Assembly: GCF_022512515.1 (NCBI RefSeq)
Contig: NZ_JAKWBK010000001.1
Location: forward strand, 3,348,001-3,412,000
Length of the DNA: 64,000 bases
From: Paraniabella hibiscisoli
GTDB lineage: Bacteria; Bacteroidota; Bacteroidia; Chitinophagales; Chitinophagaceae
Reading direction: 5' to 3'
In this document: positions 1 to 10,953 of the stretch, piece after piece
How the letters are laid out: every line of letters begins with the position of its first letter
How positions within the stretch are numbered: the stretch's first letter is position 1
Made by a program: the position numbers and the translations under genes
The notes under the pieces: generated by a model
What the model was told of the DNA's origin: nothing
Database searches by the model: none
The model's input: the letters and a program-made list of their open reading frames with translations, nothing else

Positions 1-1
1 A

Positions 2-508
2 ACCATTCATTCTTTCCCGGATGGCAATGGAAGGGTAGGCCGGTTGCTAATAACCTTATACCTGGTCGATAAGGGCATCTTAAAACGTCCTATATTGTAC
101 TTGTCAGACTTTTTTGAACGTAACCGCATGCTCTACTACGATAATCTGATTCGGGTACGCACGCATAACTATATAGGGCAGTGGTTTAAGTTTTTTCTCA
201 CTGGTATAATAGAAACTGCCAAAAACGGGGTAAGCACTTTTGATAATATTTTACAATTGCAAAGATCTATTGAAAGCAGGCTGAAAGATATTGGCAGCCG
301 TAGCGGTGATGCTTATAAGGTGGTGAATTATTTATATAGTAATCCTATTATCGATGTACAGAAGTTGAGTGTAGTGACCGGTAAATCTTTAAAGCCTGCT
401 TATAACCTGATGGCGCTTTTGGAAAAGCTGGAAATTGTAAAAGAAATTACGGGCGCACAGCGCAGCAAATTATATATGTTTGACGAGTATATGCAAATAT
501 TTAAATGA
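2..508 (+). CDS. Fic family protein, C-terminal part (cut by window edge)
   Basis: The frame is open from base 2 and carries the Fic active-site motif as HSFPDGNGR at bases 8-34, a variant of the usual HPFxxGNGR. The His is the general base of AMP (or other NMP) transfer to a target hydroxyl. The TTG at 44 lies inside this motif region and is not the real start; the N-terminus is outside the window. The last ~60 residues look like a winged helix, as in Bacteroidota Fic proteins that end in a DNA-binding-like domain. The Pro to Ser change in the motif is mild and probably tolerated. The target is unknown. A second, separate Fic gene lies at 53938. It converges on the minus-strand gene ending at 583. 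Confidence 0.85.
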   Translation, partial: TIHSFPDGNGRVGRLLITLYLVDKGILKRPILYLSDFFERNRMLYYDNLIRVRTHNYIGQWFKFFLTGIIETAKNGVSTFDNILQLQRSIESRLKDIGSRSGDAYKVVNYLYSNPIIDVQKLSVVTGKSLKPAYNLMALLEKLEIVKEITGAQRSKLYMFDEYMQIFK

Positions 509-582
509 TCACTATCCGGATAGGTGGTGGTATCGACACAAGTACATATTTTGATTTGATAGCAGACATATGTCGATTTATT

Positions 583-1788
583 TTATTCCATCGGCTCACC
601 GCCCCTGGCAATTTTGTATTCATTCAAGAGCCTTCCGTCCTTAGAAAACACATGTACGCCAGATTGATAGTCCATATCTTCCCCGCTAAAATAAAAGGCT
701 GCGAAACCGTCATTGGTTTGGGTGGCGTTTCGGTATTCAAATGAAGAAGCTTGCGTGGTCCATAACACCTTACCGGTATTCACATCGATGCGTTGCAGGT
801 GTATGGGCGACTGTGGCGCTGCGGTGGTATTGCCCTGTATTACCAGGAAGTCGGGGCTTTGTATCATTACTTTAGCTGCAAAATATTTGCGGTTGGGGTC
901 AAGAACTGTTTCGTTCAGCTGATCCCCATTTTTAGTAATTTTCAACAGGCGACTATTGTCATCCTTTGTTTTGAATGAAACCGCAGGCTGAGCTGCGTTT
1001 TCTGCTGCCTGTATCAGCAGGTACGCATCTTCTTTAAATAATTGATCGGTGGTAGGTAGGTAACGGAACTTTTTGCCATCATTGGTCAGCAGGTCCCAGC
1101 TGGTACCATACATACGCAACCGGGCAATGCCTGAGCTAGCTTCCGGATGGTTTTGTAAAAGAGTTTGTGTAACATCGTTAAGGCTATTGTTATCCCGGAT
1201 AATCTTGAGGTAGATTTGTTCGTTATAGTTGATGTAAATGTCACCATTGCTTAGCTGGTAAAACTGGGAGCTATGCCCAGCCAGCCGCCTGATGCGCTTG
1301 AAAAGCAACTGACGCTTGATTTCGGACTTTGTAATCGGGTCAATAAATAGGGCATACCCATTTACCAGGTCGTAATTACCATCTTCACCCCTGAGTTGCT
1401 CCTGAACCATTCGTAACAATACCGGTCTGCCATTAGCAGTATTCGTATACACAAAATTTTCATGATATCTTAGTTCGTTTTTTTCTTTTTGTGCTTTAAC
1501 GGCAGGGTCCTTCGATCCTCTAAATAGGCTGAAAGCTCCCATTAAAAAAATAAAGCCTATTACGAGAGCCAGGCCTATAAGGGCCTGTTTTGACTTGCCG
1601 GTATTAGCGCCCAGATTGGGTGTTACTGGTGTGTTTTCATGCTTATGTGTGATGTTGATATTGATATCATCATCGTCAAGGAAATACTCCGTTTGACAGC
1701 TGTTGCAGCGGTAGAAATGATTGCCGATTGAAGTTTTTTGCACGCCGCCACAGTGCGGACATTTAACTGCTTTTATATTTTTAGCCAT
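583..1788 (-). CDS. Zinc-ribbon membrane protein with a beta-propeller-like outer domain
   Basis: The 401-residue intact frame begins with a CPHCGG...CNSC zinc ribbon (residues ~10-34), followed by a short acidic and His-containing linker and one transmembrane helix at about residues 68-88. The remaining ~300 residues, probably extracytoplasmic, contain repeated segments reminiscent of PQQ-type or outer-membrane-assembly propellers (for example TGKVLWTT near residue 345), but I do not recognise a named family. It is the last gene of a minus-strand group with a small membrane protein and an SPFH protein. A zinc-ribbon protein next to an SPFH protein is also seen in the Bacillus ydjFGHI group, which hints at a membrane-stress or membrane-microdomain role. 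That role is inference only. Confidence 0.6.
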   Translation of the reverse strand: MAKNIKAVKCPHCGGVQKTSIGNHFYRCNSCQTEYFLDDDDININITHKHENTPVTPNLGANTGKSKQALIGLALVIGFIFLMGAFSLFRGSKDPAVKAQKEKNELRYHENFVYTNTANGRPVLLRMVQEQLRGEDGNYDLVNGYALFIDPITKSEIKRQLLFKRIRRLAGHSSQFYQLSNGDIYINYNEQIYLKIIRDNNSLNDVTQTLLQNHPEASSGIARLRMYGTSWDLLTNDGKKFRYLPTTDQLFKEDAYLLIQAAENAAQPAVSFKTKDDNSRLLKITKNGDQLNETVLDPNRKYFAAKVMIQSPDFLVIQGNTTAAPQSPIHLQRIDVNTGKVLWTTQASSFEYRNATQTNDGFAAFYFSGEDMDYQSGVHVFSKDGRLLNEYKIARGGEPME

Positions 1789-1887
1789 GACTTGGCGGTT
1801 GTTTGTACTAAGAGTTTGGATTAGATGAATCGAGCTTTGGGTCAGCCTGAATGCCGGTAAAGTGGTTTGTATAGTTATGCCGCTGCA

Positions 1888-2130
1888 TTAGAGTTTAGGA
1901 TGGGCACGATTTTCACCATTTGGCCGCTGGTATCCTTTTTTAGGATCGCGGAAAAATACACCATAAACAATTACCAGTATAATGGTGAGCACGGCCAGTA
2001 AAACCAATGTGGCACCACTTCTTAGTACATCACCCGTGCTAACTAATTCAATACCCCAGATGCGTAAAACGATAATACCTATTAGTGCTATGCTGCATAA
2101 TACGATTAACAGGCCAATGATCTTTTTCAT
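1888..2130 (-). CDS. Small two-helix membrane protein
   Basis: I chose the ATG at 2130 (MKKIIGLLIV...), giving 80 residues; an upstream ATG in the same frame would overlap the preceding gene. Two hydrophobic helices (about residues 3-23 and 40-62) are followed by a charged tail, RDPKKGYQRPNGENRAHPKL. It begins 10 bases after the stop of the SPFH gene, so the two are very likely co-transcribed. No family is recognised. It may be an accessory subunit of the SPFH assembly, by position only. Confidence 0.6.
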   Translation of the reverse strand: MKKIIGLLIVLCSIALIGIIVLRIWGIELVSTGDVLRSGATLVLLAVLTIILVIVYGVFFRDPKKGYQRPNGENRAHPKL

Positions 2131-2140
2131 GTAATTAAGT

Positions 2141-3145
2141 TTAATTAAAATTTTGCCAGCCATTCTTTTTCTTGGTATCAAATTCCTCCTGCGTAATAAT
2201 TCCTTCTGTGAGCAACAGCTTCAATTGTTGCAGCTTTGTAACAACGTCTTCTGCAGGGGCATCCAGCTGTTGGGTTTTAGCACTATCAAAAGCTTTGCCC
2301 AACTCCATGCCTACGCCCAGTTGTAAGCCGGCTCCGGCCAGCCCGCCTTCGTTGCGGGCCGCGTCACGCAAGGCCTTCAGTTTTTCCATCTCCACATAGG
2401 TAAGTCCTCCTTCCGCGGCAGCCATCGCTTCGGCAGTAATATTGGCTACTTTGTCAATCCGTTCTTTGGTTGCGTCATCAAATACGGTACCGTTTACTTT
2501 AAAGTCGGTTAGTTCAAAGCCTAAAGCCTGCAGTTCGCCCAGCAATTGCTGCCTGATGGATTCGCTTAATACCGGTAGCTGTGCATCGATATGCTGATAA
2601 GACCATCCGCTTTGCGCTAATACTGCTGCCATGGCCTGTGGAAACCTGTTTTGCAATAGTTGCCTTGCATCCTGCACCAGGTATTGGCTTTGAGAGCCTA
2701 CTACATTATTGAACAGGTGCAATGCATTTTGTATACGAAAAGCAAAGCTGCCATTGGCGCCCAGCTCCACCGGTATCTTATAAACCGGATCCATATACTT
2801 TACTGGTGTGGCGGTACCCCAGTTCTGGTTTACTATCTCAGCTGTTCTGTAAAACCATATCTTAAGTTTATGCTCGCTTTCAAATGCCGTCCGCAATTTC
2901 AGTAATGTTGTAACGAAGGGATGGTTATCGGTTTCCAGGTTATAAATACCTTGTTGATCAATATGATCAGTGACTTTCCCTTCATACACCAGTACAGCTC
3001 CCTGGCCAGGCCCCACCAATAATTTGCTGGCGTTCTTTATTTCATCATCGGTAGATGGAAATTGATATACCAGCACATCAGGTTGCTGACTGTTCCATTC
3101 TATTACCTGCGATAATTGCCTTCTAAGAAAATTTTTTATGCCCAT
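2141..3145 (-). CDS. SPFH (band 7)-like protein with C-terminal SHOCT-type domain
   Basis: The protein is about 334 residues from MGIKNFLRRQ (an ATG three codons upstream is an alternative). The N-terminal part resembles the YdjI/virion-core-protein type of SPFH domain: a start ending in VIEW, a DDEIKNASKLLVGPGQGAVL segment, and a long alpha/beta body up to about residue 240. An Ala/Gly-rich stretch follows, then a short C-terminal helical motif (KLQQLKLLLTEGIITQEEF) typical of SHOCT domains, which mediate oligomerisation. SPFH proteins form membrane-associated scaffolds. No transmembrane helix is evident, so association is probably peripheral. It is the first gene of a three-gene minus-strand operon. 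Confidence 0.8.
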   Translation of the reverse strand: MGIKNFLRRQLSQVIEWNSQQPDVLVYQFPSTDDEIKNASKLLVGPGQGAVLVYEGKVTDHIDQQGIYNLETDNHPFVTTLLKLRTAFESEHKLKIWFYRTAEIVNQNWGTATPVKYMDPVYKIPVELGANGSFAFRIQNALHLFNNVVGSQSQYLVQDARQLLQNRFPQAMAAVLAQSGWSYQHIDAQLPVLSESIRQQLLGELQALGFELTDFKVNGTVFDDATKERIDKVANITAEAMAAAEGGLTYVEMEKLKALRDAARNEGGLAGAGLQLGVGMELGKAFDSAKTQQLDAPAEDVVTKLQQLKLLLTEGIITQEEFDTKKKNGWQNFN

Positions 3146-3243
3146 TATTTTCACTAATTGGTTAGTAAAATTCGTTGAATAGCTACCGTATCAGCACTTA
3201 TTTATACTGTAAACCATTAATACGGTGTCTCTGTAAATCTTTA

Positions 3244-3251
3244 CAAATCTA
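3244..3251 (-). promoter_or_regulatory. Candidate -7 box for the SPFH operon
   Basis: On the minus strand this reads TAGATTTG, a match to the Bacteroidota -7 consensus TAnnTTTG, about 100 bases before the SPFH start. I do not see a convincing -33 TTG, so this is only a candidate. Confidence 0.35.
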
Positions 3252-3407
3252 AAATAATATAGCTGTACCCGTCCTGATAATATAAATCCGCCGTGGATGA
3301 TTTATTATTCGTTGTGTAGTATCGGCCTATACTATTTTGTTGGGCCAATAAGCAATAATGCAGCCAGAATTGCTCGCCTTGTATTTAAAGGCGGCCAGCA
3401 CCTGCAC

Positions 3408-3432
3408 AAAAAAGCCCGGACCGAATCCGGGC
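3408..3432 (-). terminator. Rho-independent terminator of the GH92/PUL operon
   Basis: GCCCGGA (3414-3420) pairs perfectly with TCCGGGC (3426-3432) around a 5-base loop. Read on the minus strand the hairpin is followed by six T (3413-3408). It sits about 20 bases beyond the stop of the last GH92 gene and so closes the long minus-strand PUL transcript. The rest of 3155-3407 shows nothing beyond the promoter region of the SPFH operon. Confidence 0.8.
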
Positions 3433-3453
3433 TCGTACTGGTAGGTTGTTAAT

Positions 3454-5748
3454 TTATTTGGATGGCTTTGCCGACATATAAAAAACCAAGTTGCCACCGG
3501 CTGTTAATGTACTATGATCAATGGACGTTCCTTTTACAGGTATGCCATTAAAGGTTACTTTGGACACATATACATTTTTATCCGACTGGTTCTTTGCATC
3601 TACGGTTAGGGTATTGCCATTCTCTAACCGGATCACCGCTTTTTTAACCGCCGGACTTCCCAACTGGTAGGTTTCGCTACCGGGAGCAAAAGGGTAGAAG
3701 CCTAAAGCGGTGAAAATATACCAGGCGCTCATCTGCCCGCAATCATCATTGCCTCCTAATCCATCAATAGCCGCCTTATATTGCTTTTTAAGGATCATGC
3801 GTACCCGCTCCTGTGTTTTCCAGGGCTGGCTGGTGAAATTGTAGAGGTATGCCACATGGTGCGATGGCTCGTTACCATGCACATAGTTGCCGATAATTCC
3901 CTCACGGGTAATATCCTCCGTGTGCGCAAAAATTCATCAGGTAAATGCATGGTAAACAGGGAGTCCAGATGGGGCAGGAATCTTTTATTGCCACCCATGG
4001 CTTCAATCATGCCTTTGGGGTCATGCGGAACAAATAAGCTGAAGTTCCAGGCATTACCTTCAATAAAGCCCTGGCCATGAGTAGAGAGGATGTCAAACTC
4101 TTTTTGAAACTACCGTCACTGCTTTTGGGCCGCATATAGCCGATTGAAGCGTCATATACATTTTTCCAGTTTTGCGATCTTTTGATAAAAGTTTCATAAA
4201 CATCATTTCTTCCAAGCTTTTTAGCTGCCATGGCAATGCTCCAGTCGTCAAATGCATATTCAAGTGTAGTAGAAACTGAGTTGCCGCGTTTATCATCAGG
4301 AATATAGCCTAAACGGATGTAATCCTCCAACCCATCATAGTACTTTACGTTGGCAGTGGTGATGCAGGCATCCAATGCTTTGTTGTAATCAAATCCTTTT
4401 ACCCCTTTCACAATAGCATCTGCAATAACAGGTACTGAGTGATAGCCGCTCATACACCAGTTTTCATTGGCATAATGACTCCATACGGGTAGCATTTTAT
4501 GGGCACTTTGTTGCTGGTGCGCCAGCATACTTTGGATCATATCACTATTTCGTTTGGGTTGTACCAGGTTGAAGAAGGGGTGAAGTGTTCTGTAGGTATC
4601 CCAGAGTGAAAAAGTGGTATAGTTGGTGAAGTTCTTAGCAGTATGGACGTTCTGATCTAGTCCTTTATACTGGCCATTTAGATCGCTGTACACGGTAGGT
4701 CCAAGGAAAGTGTGATACATGGCTGTGTAAAAGTTGGTCATGTCGTCTTTACTCAAAGCTTCCACCTGTATCTTGTTCAGCTCCTGGTTCCATTGTTGCT
4801 GTCCCTGCGCTTTTATAGCTGCAAAATCCCATGATGGCGTTTCAACGCGAAGGTTTTCCAGTGCATTCACTGTACTAACAGGAGATAAAGCAAATTTTAC
4901 TTTAATTTTTTCATCCTGCTCCGTTTTGAAGTTGAAATAAGCACGCAGGTTTTGCCCGATCATTTCAGGAAAATTCTGGGTTACATTAAACCGTCGCCAG
5001 AAGCCCTGGTATACCTGCTTTTAAATTGTGCATAGCCATAGCTTTGAATGGGCTTGGAAAAGCTCATGGCGAAATATACAGTACGGGTTTTAGCCCAGCC
5101 ATGTGTTTGCTTGTAGCCTGTAATTAAAGTATCGTTTTCCACCCTTACAAAAGTCCAGGTGTTCTTATCATCATAATTATAAATACCATGCATCAGGTCG
5201 AGGATGATATGTGCATCATCTGATTTGGGAAAAGTATACTGGTGCACGCCCACACGGGTTGTAGTGGTCATTTCAGCCAGGATATTGTGGTCGTCGAGTT
5301 TTACTTTATAATAGTTGGGCGCTGCTACCTCGTTGCTGTGGCTGAAACGGCTGCGGTAGCCTGTTTCGGGCTTGTCGGCTGTTCCCGGGTTTAACTGTAG
5401 TTGGCCGGTCGTGGGCATGATCAGGAAATCGCCGAGGTCAGAATGGCCGGTGCCGCTGAAATGTGTATGACTAAACCCTACAATAGTTGGGTCATCATAT
5501 TGATATCCTGCACAATAGCGATAAGCTGTACCGGTGTATTTCCCATCAGGGCCTGCATAAGGTATGGTATCCGTGTCGGGGCTTAACTGTACCGCACCAA
5601 AAGGAACCGTTGCTCCCGGATAGGTATGCCCCATCTTAGCCGTGCCAATCAACGGGTTCACATATTGAACCAGGTTATTGTTTTGTGCCTGCAATGTGCC
5701 TCCTGCTAAAAGGGCGGCTATGGACAGTTTTATTGCTTTATAGCTCAT
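3454..5748 (-). CDS. GH92 alpha-mannosidase A (three frame breaks)
   Basis: A secreted enzyme starting with a signal peptide that ends in LQAQ, then the GH92 N-terminal beta-sandwich (YVNPLIGTAKMGHTYPGATV, GFSHTHFSGTGHSDLG) and the (alpha/alpha)6 catalytic domain with HGNEPSHH and GNDDCGQMSAWY. GH92 enzymes are calcium-dependent exo-alpha-mannosidases that remove mannose from N-glycans and mannans. The frame is broken near 5020, 4108 and 3930. In each case one extra base in a T or A run restores the family sequence (for example KKQVYQGFWRRFN across 5020). The restored length, about 765 residues, is normal for GH92. It is the last gene of the minus-strand PUL, followed by a terminator. It retains the canonical acidic loop, unlike its neighbour at 5778. 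Confidence 0.9.
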
Positions 5749-5777
5749 TATTATCTGTTTGAAAATGCTTGTTAGAA

Positions 5778-7836
5778 TTATTGATATTTGCTACGCCATG
5801 TTTCCAGTTGCGTGTTAGCCCCGTTTATATTTTCTGCCGTTTCTATAATTAGTTGTCCTCCTTTCATGATGTCACTATGCAACAGGTAGTTTTTAGTGTA
5901 TGGTTTACCATCGAGGTAAAGACTTTTAATGTATTTATGCCTGGGGTTATAGTTTTTTATGTGGATGCGAAAACGGCTATTGCCAGATATGGGTAAGTCG
6001 ATACTTTGAAATTGCGGAACATGCAGGTAATATACCGGCTCGCCTACAACAGCCGGATAAAGCCCCATTGCTGCAAAAACATACCAGGCCGACATAGCGC
6101 CGCCATCATCATCCATGGTCCTTAACAAAGCCTTTGGCTGATTTTTATAAACAGGTCCAACAAAGGGATCAATGCCTTTGCTATTGTCGTTAAAATAGTA
6201 TTGCACAATAGTATCTGCTGCTATGGTGTGCATCCAATATTGGGACAGGGGATAGGCGCTGGTAGGGTTAAACATCGCCGGTGCCGTATATCCGGTTCAT
6301 TAGCGTGATTATAAAGATCTTTGCTGAAAAAGGTTTTTAGCTGATCAATGAAATTAGTTTCTCCGTCGGTTAGTTCGATCAATCCTGCAACATCAAAAGG
6401 AACAAACCAGCGATACTGCCAGATAGTTCCCTGGTACAAACCCCGGGCCTGCATCTGGTCTACGTCTCTTTTAGTAAGGTCTTTAAAGTCTTTGTTCCAA
6501 TAATCTTTGTATGACAGGGCTTTTTGTTTGTAGGCATTGGCTTCTGCTGTTTTATTCAAAATGGAACATATCTCAGCAAATGCCCAGGTGTCGTAGCAGG
6601 ATTCTAATGCTTTATCGGGCTTACTGAAATCTAATCCATCAATCTCTTTTTCAGTGGCTCATATATCTTATTGAAATCAATGGCTACGCCTTTCCTGTAG
6701 GCATCTAGTAATACAACTACAGCATGTTCGGTTCTCACTGTATTGGATGGCTCCGTCGCTGTGGCATAGTCTTTTTGCCGTATAAATATAATTGGGCTAA
6801 TGAGTGGGCAATAGGTTTGAAGCGGTCTGGGTAAGCCAGAGAAATAAGAGGGAGTTGGGTTTTGTAGTTGTCCCATACAGACCAGCCATTGTAGTAAGGT
6901 TCTTTACTTTTCTGCAGGCTGCCATCGTTGGCCCGGTAAGTTCCGTCGGGCTCACTGGTATTATAGGGAGATTGAATGGCACGATATAATAAAGAGTAAA
7001 ACAGTGATTTTTTAGGCTCATCAGCTCCCGATACACTGATTCGCTGCAATACCTCATTCCATGCTTTCTTCGTTTGTTGTTGCTGTTCTGTAAAACTGCC
7101 AGTAGATATCGCAGCTTTAGCATAAGATTCGCTTACCGATGAAAGCCCTATTTTGAGTATTATTTTTTCAGGCGCCTGGCTTTCCCATTCAGCAATGAGC
7201 TGGTTAGTTGCTTTTTGTTGCCAACTGACGGAAGGATTTGCCGAAAGATAAAAATATAGCTTATAAACGCGGCACCACAGGTTGTTCCTGCTTCAATCCA
7301 TCCTTGTACCGTGCTACCTGATATGGTGTAAGAGGCATTTTTAAAACCGTTAGATAAGCTATAAGACAGATCGATCGACAGGCCCTGATGGCCTTTAGGG
7401 AAGCTGTAAATATGCTGGCCGTATTTTTCGCCCACTACAAAATCTGCAGCTATTTTGTTAGCGAATTGTACGGCATAGCTTCCAGGTGTTCCTGCCTGGC
7501 TGGTTTTCTCCAGTACATCATCGGCATTTTTTAAAAAAGGTTTTACCAGGATATTGCCTCCGCTGCCCCTGCAACCAACACCTTCAAAAACGGTGTGCGC
7601 GAAACCCTTAAACTCCTTTGCATAATATTCGTACCCGGTATGAGTTTTGGGATAGGTTTGCGGCACAATGTTCATATAACTAAAAGGGTAGCTTGCTGCC
7701 GGTGATAGCTGTCCGTGATCGCCCGAAGTGCCTAAAAAACATTAACGTATTCAGCAGCTGTGAATGTTGTTTTGTTTTGAGCTATCGACGCCATAGAGAT
7801 CAACAATATCCCGATAGCAAGTACCCCTTGTCTCAT
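5778..7836 (-). CDS. GH92-like mannosidase B, divergent (several frame breaks)
   Basis: I place the start at the ATG at 7836 (MRQGVLAIGILLISMASIAQ), a signal peptide. The first break is in the A run 7734-7739; restoring one base joins YVNVF to LGTSGDHGQLSPAASYPF. Further breaks lie near 7210, 7140, 6790, 6645 and 6285. The restored protein, about 685 residues, follows the GH92 order (GGFAHT-like segment, WSVWDNYKTQLPL, catalytic C-terminal half). It is shorter than A and C, and its active-site region differs: HANEPDIQAPAMFN replaces HGNEPSHHVAYLYN, and MDDDGGAMSAWYV replaces G-N/D-x-D-x-GQ. This suggests another linkage specificity or reduced activity. The start lies 2 bases beyond the stop of the upstream peptidase gene, implying coupling. 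Confidence 0.8.
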
Positions 7837-7838
7837 GT

Positions 7839-8549
7839 TTAGATTGCCGGATTTTTTTATAAAGATCCCAAAGCTCATCAACCGTTTTACCGGTTTCTTT
7901 AGCCCAGAAATCTTGGGTATAAGTTTTAGTTCGCATAGCATGATCCAGTTTCTGCACCATCTTTTTATTATAGTTTTTTCAACCCATACAAAGAACCGTG
8001 CTGTTACACGATAGGCATCGGTATACTTATGTTTGTCGGTTAATGCCGGAAGGCTCCATTTGGAAGCTGCATTGTTTACACCCAGCTTATGACGAACATA
8101 ATCAGCAATACCTTCTGTAATCCATCCCGGACCGGCCCATCCTGGGTAGCTTTGCACAATATGCATCGCTTCATGTGTTACCACATCCAGGTCTTCCGGG
8201 TTTTTGATCATCCATTCAGGATTTACCTTTATTACACCACCCGAAGCCGCTGCAACTGCCGTATATTCAGGGTCGATTACAAATGTAACTAACTTCCGGG
8301 TGTTCTTATTGTACAATTTTGCCTCCTGGGGATACACTTTGAAAAATGTTTCGATCATCCGGTCACCTGTCTTTGGACTGAATTTTTCCGACTTGTTGAT
8401 AAATACTATTGTGAATTTTTTTCTTTTGATGGTGTCGTTGCTAATGGCTCCTGTAAGGTCAACATCTTCCCAGGCTCTTTTTGAGCCTGTACATTATTGT
8501 TAGTGGCTATAAGGGTTAGAAGTCCTATTCCTGCGATTATCTTCTTCAT
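7839..8549 (-). CDS. Secreted basic secretory protein-type peptidase (frame breaks)
   Basis: The start at 8549 gives a signal peptide (MKKIIAGIGLLTLIATNNNV, then QAQ). One missing A near 8478 joins this to RAWEDVDLTGAIS. The body holds HEAMHIVQSYPGWAGPGWIT, an HExxH zinc motif with a following EGIADYVRH, the arrangement of the plant/bacterial basic secretory protein peptidase family (PF04450). Further missing bases near 7977 and 7855 are needed; the last one yields the terminus YKKNPAI and a stop at 7839. The protein probably cleaves the polypeptide part of glycoproteins outside the cell or in the periplasm. This would complement the mannosidases and fucosidase of the same operon. Restored length is about 236 residues. 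Confidence 0.8.
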
Positions 8550-8630
8550 TTTTGTCAGAGTATTTTTATGGGTGATAAAAACAAACAGTCCTGATTGAAC
8601 TGTTGTTTTTTTATTGCTTAGATGGAATTG

Positions 8631-10930
8631 TTATTTGGATTTCGGATCGGTTGAAAGTGAGTAGGGGAATTCCGCATCTTTAGTTCCCTTGGTTGTATTG
8701 GGTGCACTGCTCATCGTAAAATCAAGTTTAGCACCTTTCTGCAAATCAAAATGGCTAATCCAGTTTTTGGTATAATTCGCGCCATTAAATTTAAACGCAT
8801 TTACATACCGGTTGTTCTTATTGTTATTGTTAGAGGTGATCACCACCTGTTTGCCGTTTTCAAGTGTAACGGTTATTTTATCGAAGAGGGGAGAGCCTAA
8901 AACATATTGATCGGTGGCCGGGCAAACAGGGTAGAAGCCCATTGCTGAAAATACATACCAGGCAGAAGTTTGCCCGTTGTCTTCATCACCGCAATAACCA
9001 TCAGGCGTAGCGAAGTAAAGTTTGTCCATTACTTCCCTGCTCCAGTATTGGGTTTTCCAGGGTTCGCCGGCATAATTGTAAAGATAGATCATGTGTTGAA
9101 TGGGCTGGTTGCCATGTGCATACTGACCCATATTCATAATCTGCATTTCCCTGATCTCGTGTATCACACCGCCGTAGTAAGAGTCGTCAAAAGTAGGAGG
9201 CATAATGAAAACCGAATCCAGCATGGTGATAAAGTCTTTCTTGCCGCCCATTAACTGAATTAAGCCGTTAATATCGTGGAATACACTCCAGGAGTAATGC
9301 CAGCTGTTCCCTTCTGTAAACGCATCACCCCATTTTTGCGGATTGAATGGTTTTTGAAACTGGCCGTCTTTATTCTTGCCCCGCATCAGTTTATGCTCTG
9401 CATCAAAAAGGTTTTTATAATTCAGGCTGCGCTTTTTGTACAGCTCTATTTCTTCTTTAGGTCGGTTGAGGGCCTTCGCCAATTGATAAATAGTAAAATC
9501 ATCATAGGCGTACTCCAGTGTACGTGCGGCATTTTCGTTAATACCTACGTCATACGGTACATAACCCAATTCATTATAGTATTTAACACCTTTACGTCCT
9601 ACAGCAGTCATCGGGCCTTCGTTGTTAGCGCCATGCTGCAAGGCTTTGTAAAGTGTTTGTATATCATAGCCGCGGCCACCTTTAATATAGGCGTCAGATA
9701 CCACCGAGGCTGAGTTATTGCCGATCATAATATCTGCATATCCCGGGCTGCTCCACTCAGGAAGGAAGCCGCCTTCTTTATAATCGTTGATGAGTCCTTC
9801 CTGCATTTCTTTATTAATAGAAGGGAAGGCAAAGTTTAAGAAGGGGTAGAGTGCGCGGAAAGTGTCCCAAAATCCGGTACCGGCAAACATATAGCCAGGT
9901 AATACTTCGCCGGTATAAGGGCTGTAATGCATTACTTTTCCTTTTGCATCAATTTCATATAATTTATTGGGGAAGAACACCATCCGGTATAAGCAGGAGT
10001 AAAAAGTGCGTAGTTGATCTGTATTCTTGCTTTCTGCTTTAATAGTACCAAGGGTTTTGTTCCAGGTACTGCGACCCGCTGCTGCAACCTGGTCGAAATT
10101 ACGGTTGCCAATTTCTTTCAGGTTAATTTCGGCCTGCTCCTGGCTGATAAAGGATGATGCTACTTTAGCTTGTACTTTTTCGCCTCGTTTTGATATAGCA
10201 AAGCCTACAATAGCTCCGCTGTTTTTTTGCTCCAGCAGTTTTAAAGAACCCCTGGTAATGTCTTTGTCTACCCACGTACCTGTGCTGGTAAAAGGACGAT
10301 CGAACTGGATAACAAAATAGTTTTTAAAATTCTTCAACCGGCCACGTGCATATTTGGTTGTATAACCGATGATCTTATTTTGCGAAGGGATGATCTCTAC
10401 ATAAGATTCTTTATCAAATGCATCGATTACCACAAATGCACTGTCCGTTTTGGGAAAGGTAAACCTGAAATAAGCAGCCCTTTCTGTTGGCGTAATTTCA
10501 GTAGTTACATCATGGTCTGCCAGGTAAACGCTATAATAGTACGGCTTGGCCACTTCAGCCTTATGCGAGAACCAACTGGCTCTGCCATCCTGGTCGGCTA
10601 CTGCCTTTCCGGTAACAGGCATGAGCGAGAACATACCGTAGTCATTCATCCAGGGAGAGGGCTGGTGGGTTTGTTTAAAGCCTCTTATTTTGTCTGAAGC
10701 ATAAGTGTATTGCCACCCGTTGCCATTATTGCCGGTTTGAGGGGTCCATAAATTCATACCCCAGGGTAAGCCAATGGCCGGGTAGGTATTACCGTTGGAA
10801 AGGCTTCCTTTGGAGTCGGTACCCATCAGCGGGTTAACGTAATCAACAAGCTCTGTTGGGTTACTATTGCTTTGTGCTAATGCGTATAATGACAATACAC
10901 AGGAGACAAGAGGCAGCAGGATTTTTTCAT
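8631..10930 (-). CDS. GH92 alpha-mannosidase C
   Basis: An uninterrupted 754-residue frame runs from 10895, but the signal peptide lies upstream. Adding one base to the T run 10922-10927 gives MKKILLPLVSCVLSLYALAQ in frame, so the real start is the ATG at 10930. The protein shows YVNPLMGTDSKGSLSNGNTY, GFKQTHQPSPWMNDYG, the HGNQPIQHMIYLYN loop and GDEDNGQTSAWYVFSAMGFY, the hallmarks of GH92 exo-mannosidases with the calcium-binding and acidic catalytic residues in place. It is the best preserved of the three GH92 genes here. It lies about 80 bases upstream of the peptidase gene and about 23 bases downstream of GH29, within one minus-strand operon. Confidence 0.93.
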
Positions 10931-10953
10931 TTTATTTATTGATTTCTTGGGAA

